The position numbers and the translations under genes are program-made. Under the pieces are notes generated by a model. It was not told where the DNA came from and searched no databases. It saw only the letters and a list, made by a program, of their open reading frames with translations. From Diphasiastrum complanatum (Eukaryota > Streptophyta > Lycopodiopsida > Lycopodiales > Lycopodiaceae), in contig CM055103.1 of assembly GCA_029204225.1 (NCBI GenBank), positions 41,685,368 through 41,749,367 of the forward strand: a DNA stretch of 64,000 nucleotides, given 5' to 3'. Numbering within the stretch: position 1 is the stretch's first letter; every line of letters starts with the position of its first letter. Below, piece after piece: positions 34,681 through 45,193 of the stretch.

Positions 34681-35693
34681 TATGGCTGGTTGGCAATCAG
34701 TGAATCGAAAAGGGAAGAAGAAAACCCCTCTCCCTTCTCCCTTTGTTTTCTCAGCCATCCTACTACGGCTTCAAATCCCTTTACCTTGCCCCCTCTCTCT
34801 CCTGCTTCCTTTCCCTCGCCCATACCCTCCACTCCCGCAACCTCTACCTCTTCTCTTACTGCCACTACCCCCTCTACTCTTTCTTCCTCCTCTCCCTCTT
34901 TCACCCCTTCATCTTCATCCTCCTTGTCTCCGTCCCTTTCAGCTGAATTTTTGTTTGGTTTCTCCCGCATTATTGAGTCTCTTCAAGAGAGCAATGTATC
35001 CTTGCTTGCGTTAATCAACCAACAAGCAATCCAAATCTCCACTCTGGAGAATACGGTTTTGGTCCTCCAGGGCATAGTTGGCATTCTTGAGGTTGATGTT
35101 ACTTACCTCAAGAATGAATTGGAATCCAATGAAGAGGAAGAAGAAGGAAGCAAAATGCAGGTTCAGAAGACATGGCAAAGCAGCTTCAAGAGCAGGTTCA
35201 CTCATTGGAGCAGCAATTTCAGCAATCAAAGAGTTCTTGGGCCGACGTGCTCAAGGGATTTAAGCAGATTATTTTTGAATCTATTCAAGAACATCAAAAA
35301 AGAGATCTCAAGACCCTCAATGTCAGGGTTAGGGGAGCTTCTTTTGCGGGTAAGGACCTCGTGGTTGAGGCAAATGTTTTCATTCATTCCACCTTTGGTC
35401 TCAAAGAGGATGTCATATCTGCTGCTTGGGTGGGTAAGCTCCAGTCCACCACAGTGTTTCTGCGTTTCAAGAATGCTTTGCTTCGTCAAAAGGTTCTACG
35501 TAAAAGAGGTTGCCTGAAGGGATCTACTATTTTTATGGATGAAGACTTGACGTCCATTCAATGGACTGAGAGAAAGAAAATTATTGCAGATGCTAAGGCC
35601 AACGATTTTCGGGCTCTCTTTCAAGACGAACGTCCGGTCTTGGTTAAAATTGCAGAACTTAAAATTTCAAATTCTTCTCCCTCTCCTACGTGA
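34681..35693 (+). pseudogene. LINE copy J ORF1 (two frameshifts)
   Basis: Starts MAGWQSVNRKGKKKTPLPSP at 34681 in one frame, shifts near 34760 to a Ser/Pro-rich frame (STPATSTSSLTATTPSTLSS), then to EFLFGFSRIIESLQESNVSL and a coiled coil around LINQQAIQISTLENTVLVLQ. A further shift near 35170 gives LQEQVHSLEQQFQQSKSSWA and the RRM-like region: LNVRVRGASFAGKDLVVEAN, STTVFLRFKNALLRQKVLRK, IFMDEDLTSIQ. It ends at a TGA at 35691-35693. The order matches the ORF1 of copies D and G. Some shifts could be sequencing error. Confidence 0.75.
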
Positions 35694-35841
35694 GAGATGT
35701 TTGAGCTACGGTCATTTATTTCCTCTCCTGCGTGAGAGATGAGCTTTTTTACATAGCGATTTACGTTTTAGTTTAGTTTTCTGTAGACAGCATTGTCCCG
35801 TCTGAGTTCCATTTACTCTGTTGTACTCCTTTTCGTCTTAT

Positions 35842-35855
35842 ATGCCTTTTGGCAT
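35842..35855 (+). other. LINE 3' terminal hairpin
   Basis: Perfect ATGCC-TTTT-GGCAT hairpin at the tail of copy J, followed by GGAAATGATGTTAATAAAGC. Confidence 0.75.
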
Positions 35856-35873
35856 GGAAATGATGTTAATAAA

Positions 35874-35876
<3 letters not shown>

Positions 35877-35944
<68 letters not shown>
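35877..35944 (+). repeat. (CT)n microsatellite, about 68 bp
   Basis: Pure CT tract between copies J and K. Confidence 0.97.
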
Positions 35945-35948
<4 letters not shown>

Positions 35949-36972
35949 TTGGGGTGAAGCGGGGTTGTTCTCTTTCACCGATTCTTTTTGGATTATACAT
36001 TGATGAGCTAGAGAGAGTCATCTCACAGTGCAGCGGTTCTGGTTGCAGACTTGGCGATATTCTGATTGCCATTCTTCTTTATGCTGATGATGTGGTACTA
36101 GTCTCTCAAACCAGAGAGGGGTTACAGAGGCAATTGGATTGCTTACAGGGCTTTTGTACCAGATGGGGCTTGGGGGCGAACATTGTAAAGACCAAGGTTA
36201 TGGTCTTCAACACTTCTCGAGTTTTCATGCATCACTCTCGATGGACAGATCCTAGAGGTAGTTTCTTCATACACGTGTTTGGGGATACTTTTCTCTAGTC
36301 CTACATTCAGCATGCGACAGGTAGCTACCACTCGATTTGGGAGGGCACATGCCTCCCTTGTTCTGCTAGAGAGGTTTTCCTTCAAGAAGTCCATTCAGGA
36401 TGCTCGGAGTAAGTGTAGACTTTTTGATACCATTGTCAACCCCGTAGCCTTATATGCAACGAAAACATGGTGTACCGGTCTTTCCTCCTCACACTAGGCC
36501 AGTATCTTGAGATTACAGACAGACCACCATGTTAGCTCTAGGGAGCAGCCCTCCGTTCCACACGAGATCCTCCTTGTCGAGTTTGTTGTTACACCTAACA
36601 GTTAGATGTAGCTTTCTAGCTCATTGCATATATCCAGAGAGTTCAGGCACTTCCAGATGTAGATGGGAGACATACACAGGTAGCACTTGCCTCTTCACAT
36701 TATCTTCATGATCAGGAATACAAACTTTCATGATTCTCTAAGGCCTCCCGCCTCCTCCTTGAGTCATTTGGTATCTCTATTACAGAGCTTCCCTCAGGTA
36801 CTCACCAGTATATCAGATGCTTCCTATATAAGTCATATCTCAGTTGTACATGAAGATGACAGCTAGGGGTTAAGCCCGACTATTACCAGACTCATTTCAT
36901 TGAGCTAGACACAGCAGGGATCATTATTTGGACTCGGGACTATCATACACCCTCAAATTTACATTAGGACTG
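35945..36972 (+). mobile_element. LINE copy K, truncated at both ends
   Basis: Starts in the RT (GVKRGCSLSPILFGLYIDEL) directly after the CT tract and ends in the C-terminal domain at the equivalent of YTLKFTLG, at about 36972. The 3' UTR and tail are missing. It marks the right end of the LINE series; beyond it the sequence becomes AT-rich and unique. Confidence 0.82.
35952..36960 (+). pseudogene. LINE copy K ORF2 fragment
   Basis: Open 35954-36298: IDELERVISQCSGSGCRLGD, LLYADDVVLVSQTREGLQRQ and LGANIVKTKVMVFNTSRVF. A further frame (36279-36497) reads MRQVATTRFGRAHASLVLLE and RSKCRLFDTIVNPVALYATK, then degenerates with stops. It retains YADD but is otherwise dead. Confidence 0.78.
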
Positions 36973-37461
36973 CTTTTCAAAACTTGGACAAGCATTTAAT
37001 AAAAACTACACCAAGAAACAAAGCTATACCAATAGACCTACAGTCAGAACATCCTATCACAATCTTATTAGAGCATCTCAAATGAAGAGGTTAATAATTA
37101 AGACAAAAAAAATTAGATCTGTAGCAAGAAAACCTCCTCCCTTGTGCTTAGTATTAAGTTTGTCTACTGCACGAGAAATGAAATGTCTTTCTAAAAAAAA
37201 CCTCCAATCAAGCAACAAAGTCATCTTCTACAATTATAAAGAACTTCCAACAACAGGGATGATTGGAACTTCAACAAAATCATAAGCTCACTTTCACTTA
37301 ATAACAAAAAAACTGAGAGTAGACTAGCAGCACCTTGCAAGAAGGTGAATTATTTAACACAAAATTTGTTCATAGCATTCTTCATAAAGACCTCAATAGC
37401 TGATTCAGCTATCACAATGGCCTTAAGTGGTATACCATGACTTGAAATGAATAGATCTTAC
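36973..37461. other. AT-rich sequence, probable RST1 intron
   Basis: No transposon or exon is recognised here. A plus-strand stretch reads TAFQNLDKHLIKTTPRNKAI and soon stops; it could not be assigned. The region lies directly downstream, on the minus strand, of the RST1 exon at 37462-37534. Confidence 0.4.
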
Positions 37462-37534
37462 CTTTTTGCCATTAATGGATTTGTTGGCAAATTCTGAAAT
37501 AACTTTGAAATAACCAGCCATGTCGTATAAAAAT
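37462..37534 (-). CDS. RST1: RST1-like exon D
   Basis: This 73-bp exon is bounded on the minus strand by GGGATTGCAG (acceptor) and AAAAAG/GTAAGAT (donor), both good consensus sites. It encodes FYTTWLVISKLFQNLPTNPL followed by MAKR. With the last base of exon C it restores an Asp codon, giving ...DTIDFYTTWLV..., which matches the DFYTAWDVIAKH-type block of plant RST1 (focadhesin family, DUF3730/ARM-like repeats) as recalled from the family. RST1 in Arabidopsis bridges the cytoplasmic RNA exosome and the Ski complex and affects wax formation. The preceding intron is about 21.2 kb. No later exon is visible in the window. Confidence 0.68.
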
Positions 37535-39598
37535 CTGCAATCCCAATAGAAAGGAAACTATAAGAGGGACACGTTCTAAAAAGGAGATAAACTCATATTG
37601 TTTAAATCTATACTGTCTTTTATGCAAGATAAATCCAAACTTTGGACAAATATATATTAGGGTAAATTGAAAGCTGTAATTCCAGCAGCTAAGGAAACTA
37701 GAATATGGATCAAAGAATACTTATGCTTTAGCATCACACAACAAGCACTCATAAAAAAATCAATTGGAACAAATAGGGTGGTGAGGTAGAAAAGAATCTC
37801 AAAAGTCTTCCAATTGTGTAGGTAAACAAGAGTACATTCATCAATAGCTCATCACATTTCACTGACCAACCATGTGTAGCATGCATTCCAAACCATCTAC
37901 GTTCAATGAAACAATTTTTGAAGCACAAATCTATTCCAATCCATGCATCAAGGTGTTTTCAACTTGAGCTTATAGAATAAATCAGGTTAAGTGCTGAACT
38001 AACAAATCAGGACAAAGGTTTACATAAAGAATGCCTTATATGAAGTTTTCTCAAAAATATGAAGCTGAGTTATCGAGCTTTTACTGAACTTGGTTTTTAG
38101 TAAATGACAATGCAAAAGCTTTTGAATACTTATCTGACGGTGCTCTATGAAGTGCGAACCATCATAGCAAACATCTCCTTTCTAGAGTTACGAACACATT
38201 CACAATCAATGTAGCATTCCAACCATTGCACATAAAACTCAAACATCCGAGTTGTGTTGTTGACCTTTTTACGTGTTTCTTAAAAGTTTGGACTGTTTTT
38301 TAAAGGTTTAGACCAGTCCAAGTGCTGATTTAAGGGTTGAGAGACTAGATATAGCATGAATGTAGTGAATGACCATACAAATTGAACAAAGACATCTGTT
38401 GTGATAAAATATAGGCCATAACCTTTTATGCAAAAAAAAGGCCATTGATAATATGTTTGTGGTGAATTGTGATCAGGAGATGAAAGGTGCTTAGGTGATA
38501 CTTATCTGTTTTGGTTAGAGCCTGCTTGGGCCCTAATGGCACATGCAAAAAATTTGATTAGCCGATTCATCCCTTTCATTGCAGAGAGAATTGGGGCAGC
38601 CGAGTTTGAACCATCCAATCATGTAAGGGTCCTTTTTTTTTTCTTTGGCATGGTTTTATTCCTAGCATTTTGTTATAGCAAAATTAGACCTATGTACAGT
38701 GTAGAGAATGATTAGTCGAGTCTTGTTTCCTAACTATTGATCCTTGAATCACAAATGGCAAGGGCTCAATGGCTTCAATGCTCAATCTTAAGAGTTATTA
38801 CTTAAAAAGCTTGAGATGTGAAGAGCTCTTTAAAATTGTTTTGTAACAAAATAGTAGGTACTTGAACAATGATAGCAAGATGCCTGATAATCAAACCTTA
38901 AAGTCAGATCAATGGCACATTGATCAGTGGCTTCAATGCTCAGTGTTATGATTTCTAACTTACACAGATTGAAGAGCTCTTCAAAATTGGTTCGAATAGC
39001 TGCAATAATACCTCATAGCAAGACATGTCCACAATCACACTTATATACACCTAGCCCAAATTTGGGCCCTGACAATATAAATAGCCCATCGAACATGTAT
39101 AAATAGGCCCTCAAATACCAGGATATTCTAGAAAAATCAAATATAGGAGAGCTCTACTGCTTTGCACATTGATTAGAGTAAAGGTTTTCATTTGGATTGG
39201 ATCAAATTCTCATATCTTTATTTATTTTTTTAATAAACTTATTCGATTTGAATCACATTGGCTCACATGGGGACCCTTTCACTTGTTGTTTGGGACCTTA
39301 GGGCCCACAAAGAAAAGTTTTAGGTTTTCATGTTTTCAGGTTTCAAACCTATTTGAATGCAACATTGTCCTCAAGGCATCAAAGCATTTCGAATAGCACA
39401 TTGTCAAAAGATAGGAGTTGTGCTACAAAGATATCATCAACAAATCACAAAAGCTAATTTGCAAGCCCTCGAGGCTACAAAGGAATCCTACCTCTAAGTT
39501 CACCCTTGAGGAAGCTCACAATCTATTACAATCCATTGCTGACACAAGATCTTTTCATTGACGTCCTTAAAAAGTATAATGGTAAAACCCTAAGAAAC
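37535..39598. other. Intron sequence of RST1, no feature seen
   Basis: AT-rich, low-complexity in places, without long open frames, repeats or transposon ends that I can recognise. It lies inside the large intron between exons C and D. Confidence 0.55.
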
Positions 39599-39728
39599 CA
39601 CTACTACAAGTCTCCTACCAATCTCATGGGAATGAATGAGGAATCCCTCCCCAAAGGCTCACAAATTCAAACCCTCAAGCATCTTAAGAGAGCACTACTG
39701 AAAGTCTCCTACCAACCTCATGGGAAAG
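39599..39728 (+). repeat. Tandem duplication of about 94 bp, split by the X LTR
   Basis: Unit 1 (39599-39692) contains TCTCCTACCAATCTCATGGG and GAATGAGGAATCCCTCCCC. Unit 2 begins at 39693 and continues after the X LTR at 45194 (GAATGAGGAATCCCTCTCC). The X element therefore inserted in the second unit. Confidence 0.75.
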
Positions 39729-40088
39729 TGTTAGAGCCCAGTTACGGCTCTATCATGATCTCGGCACGGCCGGTTACCAAAGAGCCTGAGGCCTAGTTTT
39801 GGCAAGGGTCGGTGACCGACGAGGACATTTGTCCCAAGTAGGGACTAGTGCGTCACAAGCAGTGACCCAGTGTGGCCGCCTGTCAAGATGTCAGAGATAC
39901 GGTGTGTCTTGACCGTCGGGACCCTAGACGTCAATGACGAGGTGCTAGCTGGCAAGTAGTCGGGGTGACCAAGAGGGTCACAGGTCTTTGGCGGGGCACG
40001 GGGGTGGTACCCTATGAGTTACTCAATATTCACAGGTCACAGGGGCCAGGCATGCCAAGTGGACTGATCACCCACAGGTGGATGCCAT

Positions 40089-40299
40089 TGTTGAAATAAA
40101 TGCCTATTTTGCCCCTTAAGGCTTGTATACTTGTAACTTGTAAGTTGTGCATAAGACATGGGGGTAAAACATTCATGTGAGCTTTGAAGTCCTCTCTCTC
40201 TTGCTTTTGTGTTCTACTCCATAGCTGGTTTTCTGAAGCTTTCATAGTGTGCTTACTATGCTGTTATGATACTCCATAGCTAGGCCTTGGAATTTGACA
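40089..40299 (+). repeat. 5' LTR of the copia element
   Basis: 211 bp, TGTTGAAATAAATG ... GAATTTGACA. It matches 44859-45069. Confidence 0.95.
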
Positions 40300-40311
40300 T
40301 GGTATCAGAGC
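40300..40311 (+). promoter_or_regulatory. Primer binding site (initiator tRNA-Met)
   Basis: TGGTATCAGAGC immediately after the 5' LTR, a perfect plant-type site. Confidence 0.92.
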
Positions 40312-40721
40312 AGGTTATGTTGCCTGTGGTGTGGTGAAAGCTTGGACCTGTTTTTTATCAGATTCCTGCCATTCCTGGAGAGCAGCTTACCTTTGAAGAG
40401 GGAGCACTTTTTGTAGGGGCATCTGATCTCTGTGCTATCTGCATGGGTGGAGTACTGTTGGCAAGGGGAGTACAGGGAGCCAAAAAGTTTCTAATTTGAG
40501 ACGAAAAATTTTGAGTCTTTTTGGACAGCCAGGACTATAGGAGGGCGCTTTCTACAGTGGGGACTTCAGTGAAAATTCTGAGTGGATCTTGGACAAGGGC
40601 TAGGACAGCCATACAGGGGGATAGTTTCAAATCCAGAAGTTGAGGGTTATTGAGCAAGTGGCTGCATACCCTAGTTGGGTGAAACCCCAGTTTGCCTTTT
40701 GTGTTTTATTTCTATCCAGCT

Positions 40722-43700
40722 ATGTCTAGTCTTGCAGAGAGCATGCTGAGTGAAGCCAGCCGGCTTGATGGCACTAACTTTAGCATATGGAAATTCAAGA
40801 TCAAGAACATTCTTGAAGACAAAGAATGTTGGAAGCTTGTGACAGGTGAGGAGCCTGTTCCAACATCTGAACTTGAACTTAAGGACTATATCAAGAGAGG
40901 GGAAAAGGCACACAGAATCATCAACATGTCAGTGAGGGATAATGTGATTCCTCTAATCAGGTCAGCCAAAGGGCCTGTGGATGCATGGCACATTCTTTGT
41001 GCATTGTATGAGACAGCAAGTACAACCAGGTTTCTCTACTTGAAGAACAAGTTGTATACTCTCAGAATGGAGACAGGGGAGACAGTTACTGATCATCTTA
41101 CTAAGATTCAGGATATTAGATATCAGCTTTCTGTACTTGGAGAGTCTATTGCTGACAAAGACTTGGTGCCAATAGTTCTGAATAGCTTGTCATATGCTTA
41201 TCAGAACTTTGTGATGATGATATCAGTGAGAGAGAAGATCCCTACCTATGAAGAAGTCTATGGTCTCTTGTTACAGGAGGAGATGAGGAGAGTTAATCTC
41301 TCCAAGAGGGAAGATTTCCAGGAGCATGCCTTTGCTTCTAAGAAGAAGCAAACTCCAGCTAAGGATAAGAAGAAAGGTAAAGGCAAGAACAAAGGAACAC
41401 CACAAACACTTGAGCAAGGAATGGAGAACTTGCAGATGTCAGAAGAACAACCCTCCTCGAATACTTCTTACACACCTCGAAGGAAGGGGAATTGCAATTA
41501 CTGTGGTAAATATGGACACTTTGCTTTTGAGTGCAGGAAGAAGCTTGCAGACCAAAAGAAGGGCACAAAGAAGCAAGGAGGAAATGTTGTTGAGAGTGTT
41601 GCAAAAGAGGAGCAGAGTGACATAAGGCAAGCTGAGTTATTCTCTGTTGCATTGGCTTCACAAGCTACAACAGGTGGTTGGTACATTGACTCAGGTGCTT
41701 CAAAGCACATGACCCCTCATAGGGATTGGTTTGATACCTTTGTGGGGATTAGTGATGGACAAGAGGTGTGCCTAGGTGACAACTCAACACACAAGGTCAA
41801 GGGAAAGGGCACAATACCTGTAAAGCTTCCATCAGGAGAAGTCAAAGTCATTAAGAATGTCTTATATGTACCAGGACTTGCTAAAAATCTTCTTTCAGTA
41901 GGAGCTATCACTCAACAAAATATGAAAGTAGAATTTGATGCTACTTCTTGTCTTGTGTTGGACTTGAGTGATAATATGAAGGTTGTGGCCAAAGGATTGC
42001 AGGAAGATAATCTATACAGGTTATGCACTTCTATCCCTAGTCAGCATGCTTATACAGCAAAAGGAAGGGATGTGGATAGGTTGTGGCATGAGAGGTATGG
42101 ACATCTTGGCTACCAAAGCATGCAGGTGTTGAACCAGCATCATATGGTGGAGGGGCTTCCAGTTGTTAAGCCAAGCTCTTCAGTTTGCGAGGCTTGCGCT
42201 ATGGGAAAACAACAAAGACATAAGTTTCTTAAGGAAAGCACCACCAGGGCAGCAGGCATACTTGACTTGATACATTCAGATTTGTGGGGGCCAACCCAAA
42301 CAAAATCTGCAGGGGGGGCATATTACTTTATGACCTTTATTGATGACTTCTCATGCAAGATTTGGATTTATTTCTTGAAGTTAAAATCTGAAGCATTCAA
42401 GTACTTCCTGCATTTCAAAGCTTTGGTAGAAGAACATTCAGGAAAGAAGATAAAGATGCTCAGGTCAGACGGTGGTGGAGAGTTCATTAAGACAGAATTT
42501 GTGGAATTCTGCAAGGCCAATGGGATCAAAAGGCAGCTTACAGCTCCTCATACCCCTCAGCAAAACGGCGTAGCAGAGAGAAAGAACCGAACTATTGTGG
42601 AGTGTGCAAGGTGCATGCTCAAGGCAAAGGGGTTGCCCAACTCTTTTTGGGGCGAGGCAATGCACACAGCAGTGTTTCTGTTGAATAGAAGTCCAACAAA
42701 AGCTGTGGAAGGCAAGACTCCAGAAGAGGCATTTAGCGGCATTAAGCTCAAGGTAGGCGCTTTGCGAGTGTTTGGTTGTACGGCCTATGCCCATATTCCC
42801 AAGGATAACAGGAAGAAGCTGGATGCAAAATCAGCAAAGAGTATTTTCTTGGGATACAGTGAAGAAAGCAAAGCTTACAGACTTTACGATCTTACTAGCA
42901 AGAAAAGGATCATAAGTCGAGATGTGATCTTTGAAGAAGATCAAACGCCTCCTATAGAGGAACTTGAGATGGAGGATGGTACAAGTGAATTTGTGCCAAT
43001 ACTTGATGACCCACATCCATATATTGGGGAGCCTCAGGATGATCATATGAGTGATCAAGAGGAAGAATCCGAGGAGGCTAGGAAGCGGAAGGAAAGGGGC
43101 AAATCTGTTGAGTCCTATTCACCGTCTTCATCACCAACTGCAAGGAAGAAGTTTCGCAAGTGGTATTGGCAAACTGTGCAGGATGGTTTGATATTGGATG
43201 AGGGAGAGGGAGAGAGCAGCAATCCAGGGGCTAGGAGGTCTCAAAGGCAAGCCCAACAGCATGAACACCAGGAGACAAACTATGCACTTATGACTACTAT
43301 TTTGGATTCACAAGATCCACATACATTCGTTGAGGCAGCAGATGAGAAGGTATGGCAACATGCTATGCAAGAGGAGTACGACTCCATTCTCAAGAATGAT
43401 ACAAGGGATTTGGTGAAGTTACCAAAAGGGAAGCGTCCTATTGGCTGTAAGTGGGTCCACAGGACCAAATACAAATCTGATGGGAGCATCGAAAAGCATA
43501 AGGCAAGGCTGGTTGCTAAAGGCTATGCACAGAAGGAGGGCTTGGACTATGATGAGACGTTTGCACCAGTAGCTAAGATGACGTCTATCAGGTTGGTTTT
43601 AGCATTGGCTGCATTTTTTGGTTGGGAGGTCCATCAAATGGACGTGAAGAGTGCTTTTCTTAATGGACAGTTGGCTGAAGAAGTCTACATGGAACAGCCA

Positions 43701-44864
43701 CAAGGTTTTGAGGCTAAGGGCAAGGAAAGTATGGTATGCAGGCTTAAGAAGGCCTTATATGGTTTGAAGCAGGCACCCACGGCCTGGTATAGTCGTATTG
43801 ACGACTATTTTGCCAAGGAGCAATTCATAAAGAGTCAGTCGGATTGCAACCTGTTCGTGAAGGAGGAAGATGGGAACATTGTTTTGATAGTTCTCTATGT
43901 GGATGACTTGGTCATCACGGGTAACAATGGGCAGCTTATTGAAAAGGTGAAGGCTCATTTATCAAATGAGTTCGAGATGAAGGATTTGGGCTTAATCCAC
44001 TATTGTCTTGGTTTGGAGGTTTGGAAAAAGGAAAACTGTGTGTTTATTTCCCAAGCCAACTATGCATGTGAAGTTTTGAACAGGTTCAACATGCAGGATT
44101 GCAAACCCGTTTCCACGCCCATTGATACCAGCAGTAAGCCATCCAGAGATGATGGCACTCCTTTTGTGGACGAGACTCTTTATAGGCAGCTTGTAGGTAG
44201 CCTGATTTATCTCACCACTACGAGACCAGACATTTCCTATGCGGTTGGTGTAGCAAGCAAGTTCATGAGTTCTCCAACTGAAGCACATTGGAAAGCAGCC
44301 AAGAGGGTTTTGAGGTATGTCAAAGGGACAACCTGCTATGGGATTGAGTACACAGATGACGAAAAGCTTCAGCTTGGAGGCTTTACTGATTCGGATTGGG
44401 CAGGTGATAGGGATGATCGAAAGTCGACCACACGTTACACTTTTAACCTTGGTTCAGGGGCCATTTCTTGGTGTAGCAAGAAACAGCCCACAGTTACCTT
44501 ATCATCGACAGAGGCTGAGTACAGGGCAGCGGCAAAAGCTACCTGCAAGGCAATATGGCTCAGGAGACTTCTTGGGGAGGTGCAGATTCCACAGGATGGT
44601 CCTACTATTCTTCAGTGTGACAGCTAGAGTTGCATCCAGCTTGCCAAAAATCCTGTGTACCATGCTCGTACGAAGCATATTGAGGTGGATCAACACTTCT
44701 TACGAGAGAAGATACAAAGCGGAGAAATTCAGCTCGAGTACTGTGATACCAACGAACAAGCAGCAGATATCTTTACTAAGGCACTTAGTAGAGAAAAATT
44801 TGAAAAGTTTCGTAGCATGCTAGGTGTTGGTATGAACAAAATAGCCATTGAGGGGGGGTGTTGA
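40722..44864 (+). CDS. copia gag-pol polyprotein with one in-frame stop
   Basis: ATG at 40722 starts MSSLAESMLSEASRLDGTNF. Domains: UBN2-type gag (WKFKIKNILEDKECWKLV; TRFLYLKNKLYTLRM), zinc knuckle CNYCGKYGHFAFEC near 260, protease WYIDSGASKHMT near 325, integrase WHERYGHLGYQSMQV near 460 with IHSDLWGPTQTKSAGG and APHTPQQNGVAERKNRTIVE, RT with VHQMDVKSAFLNGQLAEEVY near 985 and LYVDDLVITG near 1070, RNase H TLSSTEAEYRAA near 1265. A TAG at 44625-44627 interrupts the sequence after LQCDS; the next frame 44628-44864 finishes RNase H (CIQLAKNPVYHARTKHIEV, ADIFTKALSREKF). A CAG-to-TAG change would explain it. Otherwise all catalytic motifs are intact. Confidence 0.93.
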
Positions 44865-45069
44865 AATAAATGCCTATTTTGCCTCTTAAGGCTTGTATAC
44901 TTGTAAATTGTAAGTTGTGCATAAGACATGGGGGTAAAACATTCATGTGAGCTTTGAAGTCCTCTCTCTCTTGCTTTTGTGTTCTACTCCATAGCTGGTT
45001 TTCTGAAGCTTTCATAGTGTGCTTACTATGCTGTTATGATACTCCATAGCTAGGCCTTGGAATTTGACA
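44859..45069 (+). repeat. 3' LTR of the copia element
   Basis: 211 bp, differs from the 5' LTR at two visible positions. It follows the polypurine stretch GAGGGGGGG. Confidence 0.95.
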
Positions 45070-45193
45070 GCCATGTGCCAGTTGACGGGAATAGCAGGTA
45101 GAAGGACTCAAGGAGGGGGTGCCTATGGTTGGGAGGTTCATTCTACACACCGGCTTCTAGGATTCACGAGCTTGGAGAGACTGGCTTGTGGCA

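Larger units (their letters stand above)
34286..35876 (+). mobile_element. LINE copy J carrying ORF1 only
   Basis: Starts after a CT-rich repeat with a tandem-repeat 5' UTR, carries an ORF1, then goes within about 130 bp of the ORF1 stop to the standard LINE tail (TTGTACTCC, hairpin, TTAATAAAGC) and a (CT)n tract. No endonuclease or RT sequence is present between. Both ends look complete, so this is an ORF2-less derivative rather than a truncation. Confidence 0.78.
40089..45069 (+). mobile_element. Ty1/copia element, nearly intact, 5.0 kb
   Basis: Two 211-bp LTRs differing at two visible bases, the target duplication GCCAT (40084-40088 and 45070-45074), a primer site directly after the 5' LTR, a G-rich polypurine tract (AGGGGGGG) before the 3' LTR, and a gag-pol frame with a single nonsense codon. 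It inserted recently into the solo X LTR. Confidence 0.95.
39729..45193 (+). mobile_element. Solo LTR of family X with a nested copia element
   Basis: Bases 39729-40088 plus 45075-45193 make one LTR of about 479 bp, matching 61668-62146. It begins TGTTAGAGCCCAG and ends TTGTGGCA, and is flanked by GAAAG on both sides (39724-39728 and 45194-45198). No internal X sequence is present, so the X element was reduced to a solo LTR by LTR-LTR recombination. A copia element then inserted into this LTR. Confidence 0.9.

Noticed and set aside
34204-35517. One 437-codon frame starting in the tail of LINE copy I
   Set aside because: It runs across the junction of two LINE copies; only its later part belongs to ORF1 of copy J.
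36973-37090. Plus-strand peptide TAFQNLDKHLIKTTPRNKAI as a possible Helitron piece
   Set aside because: It looked similar in composition to the fragment at 14577, but no specific Helitron motif could be seen.
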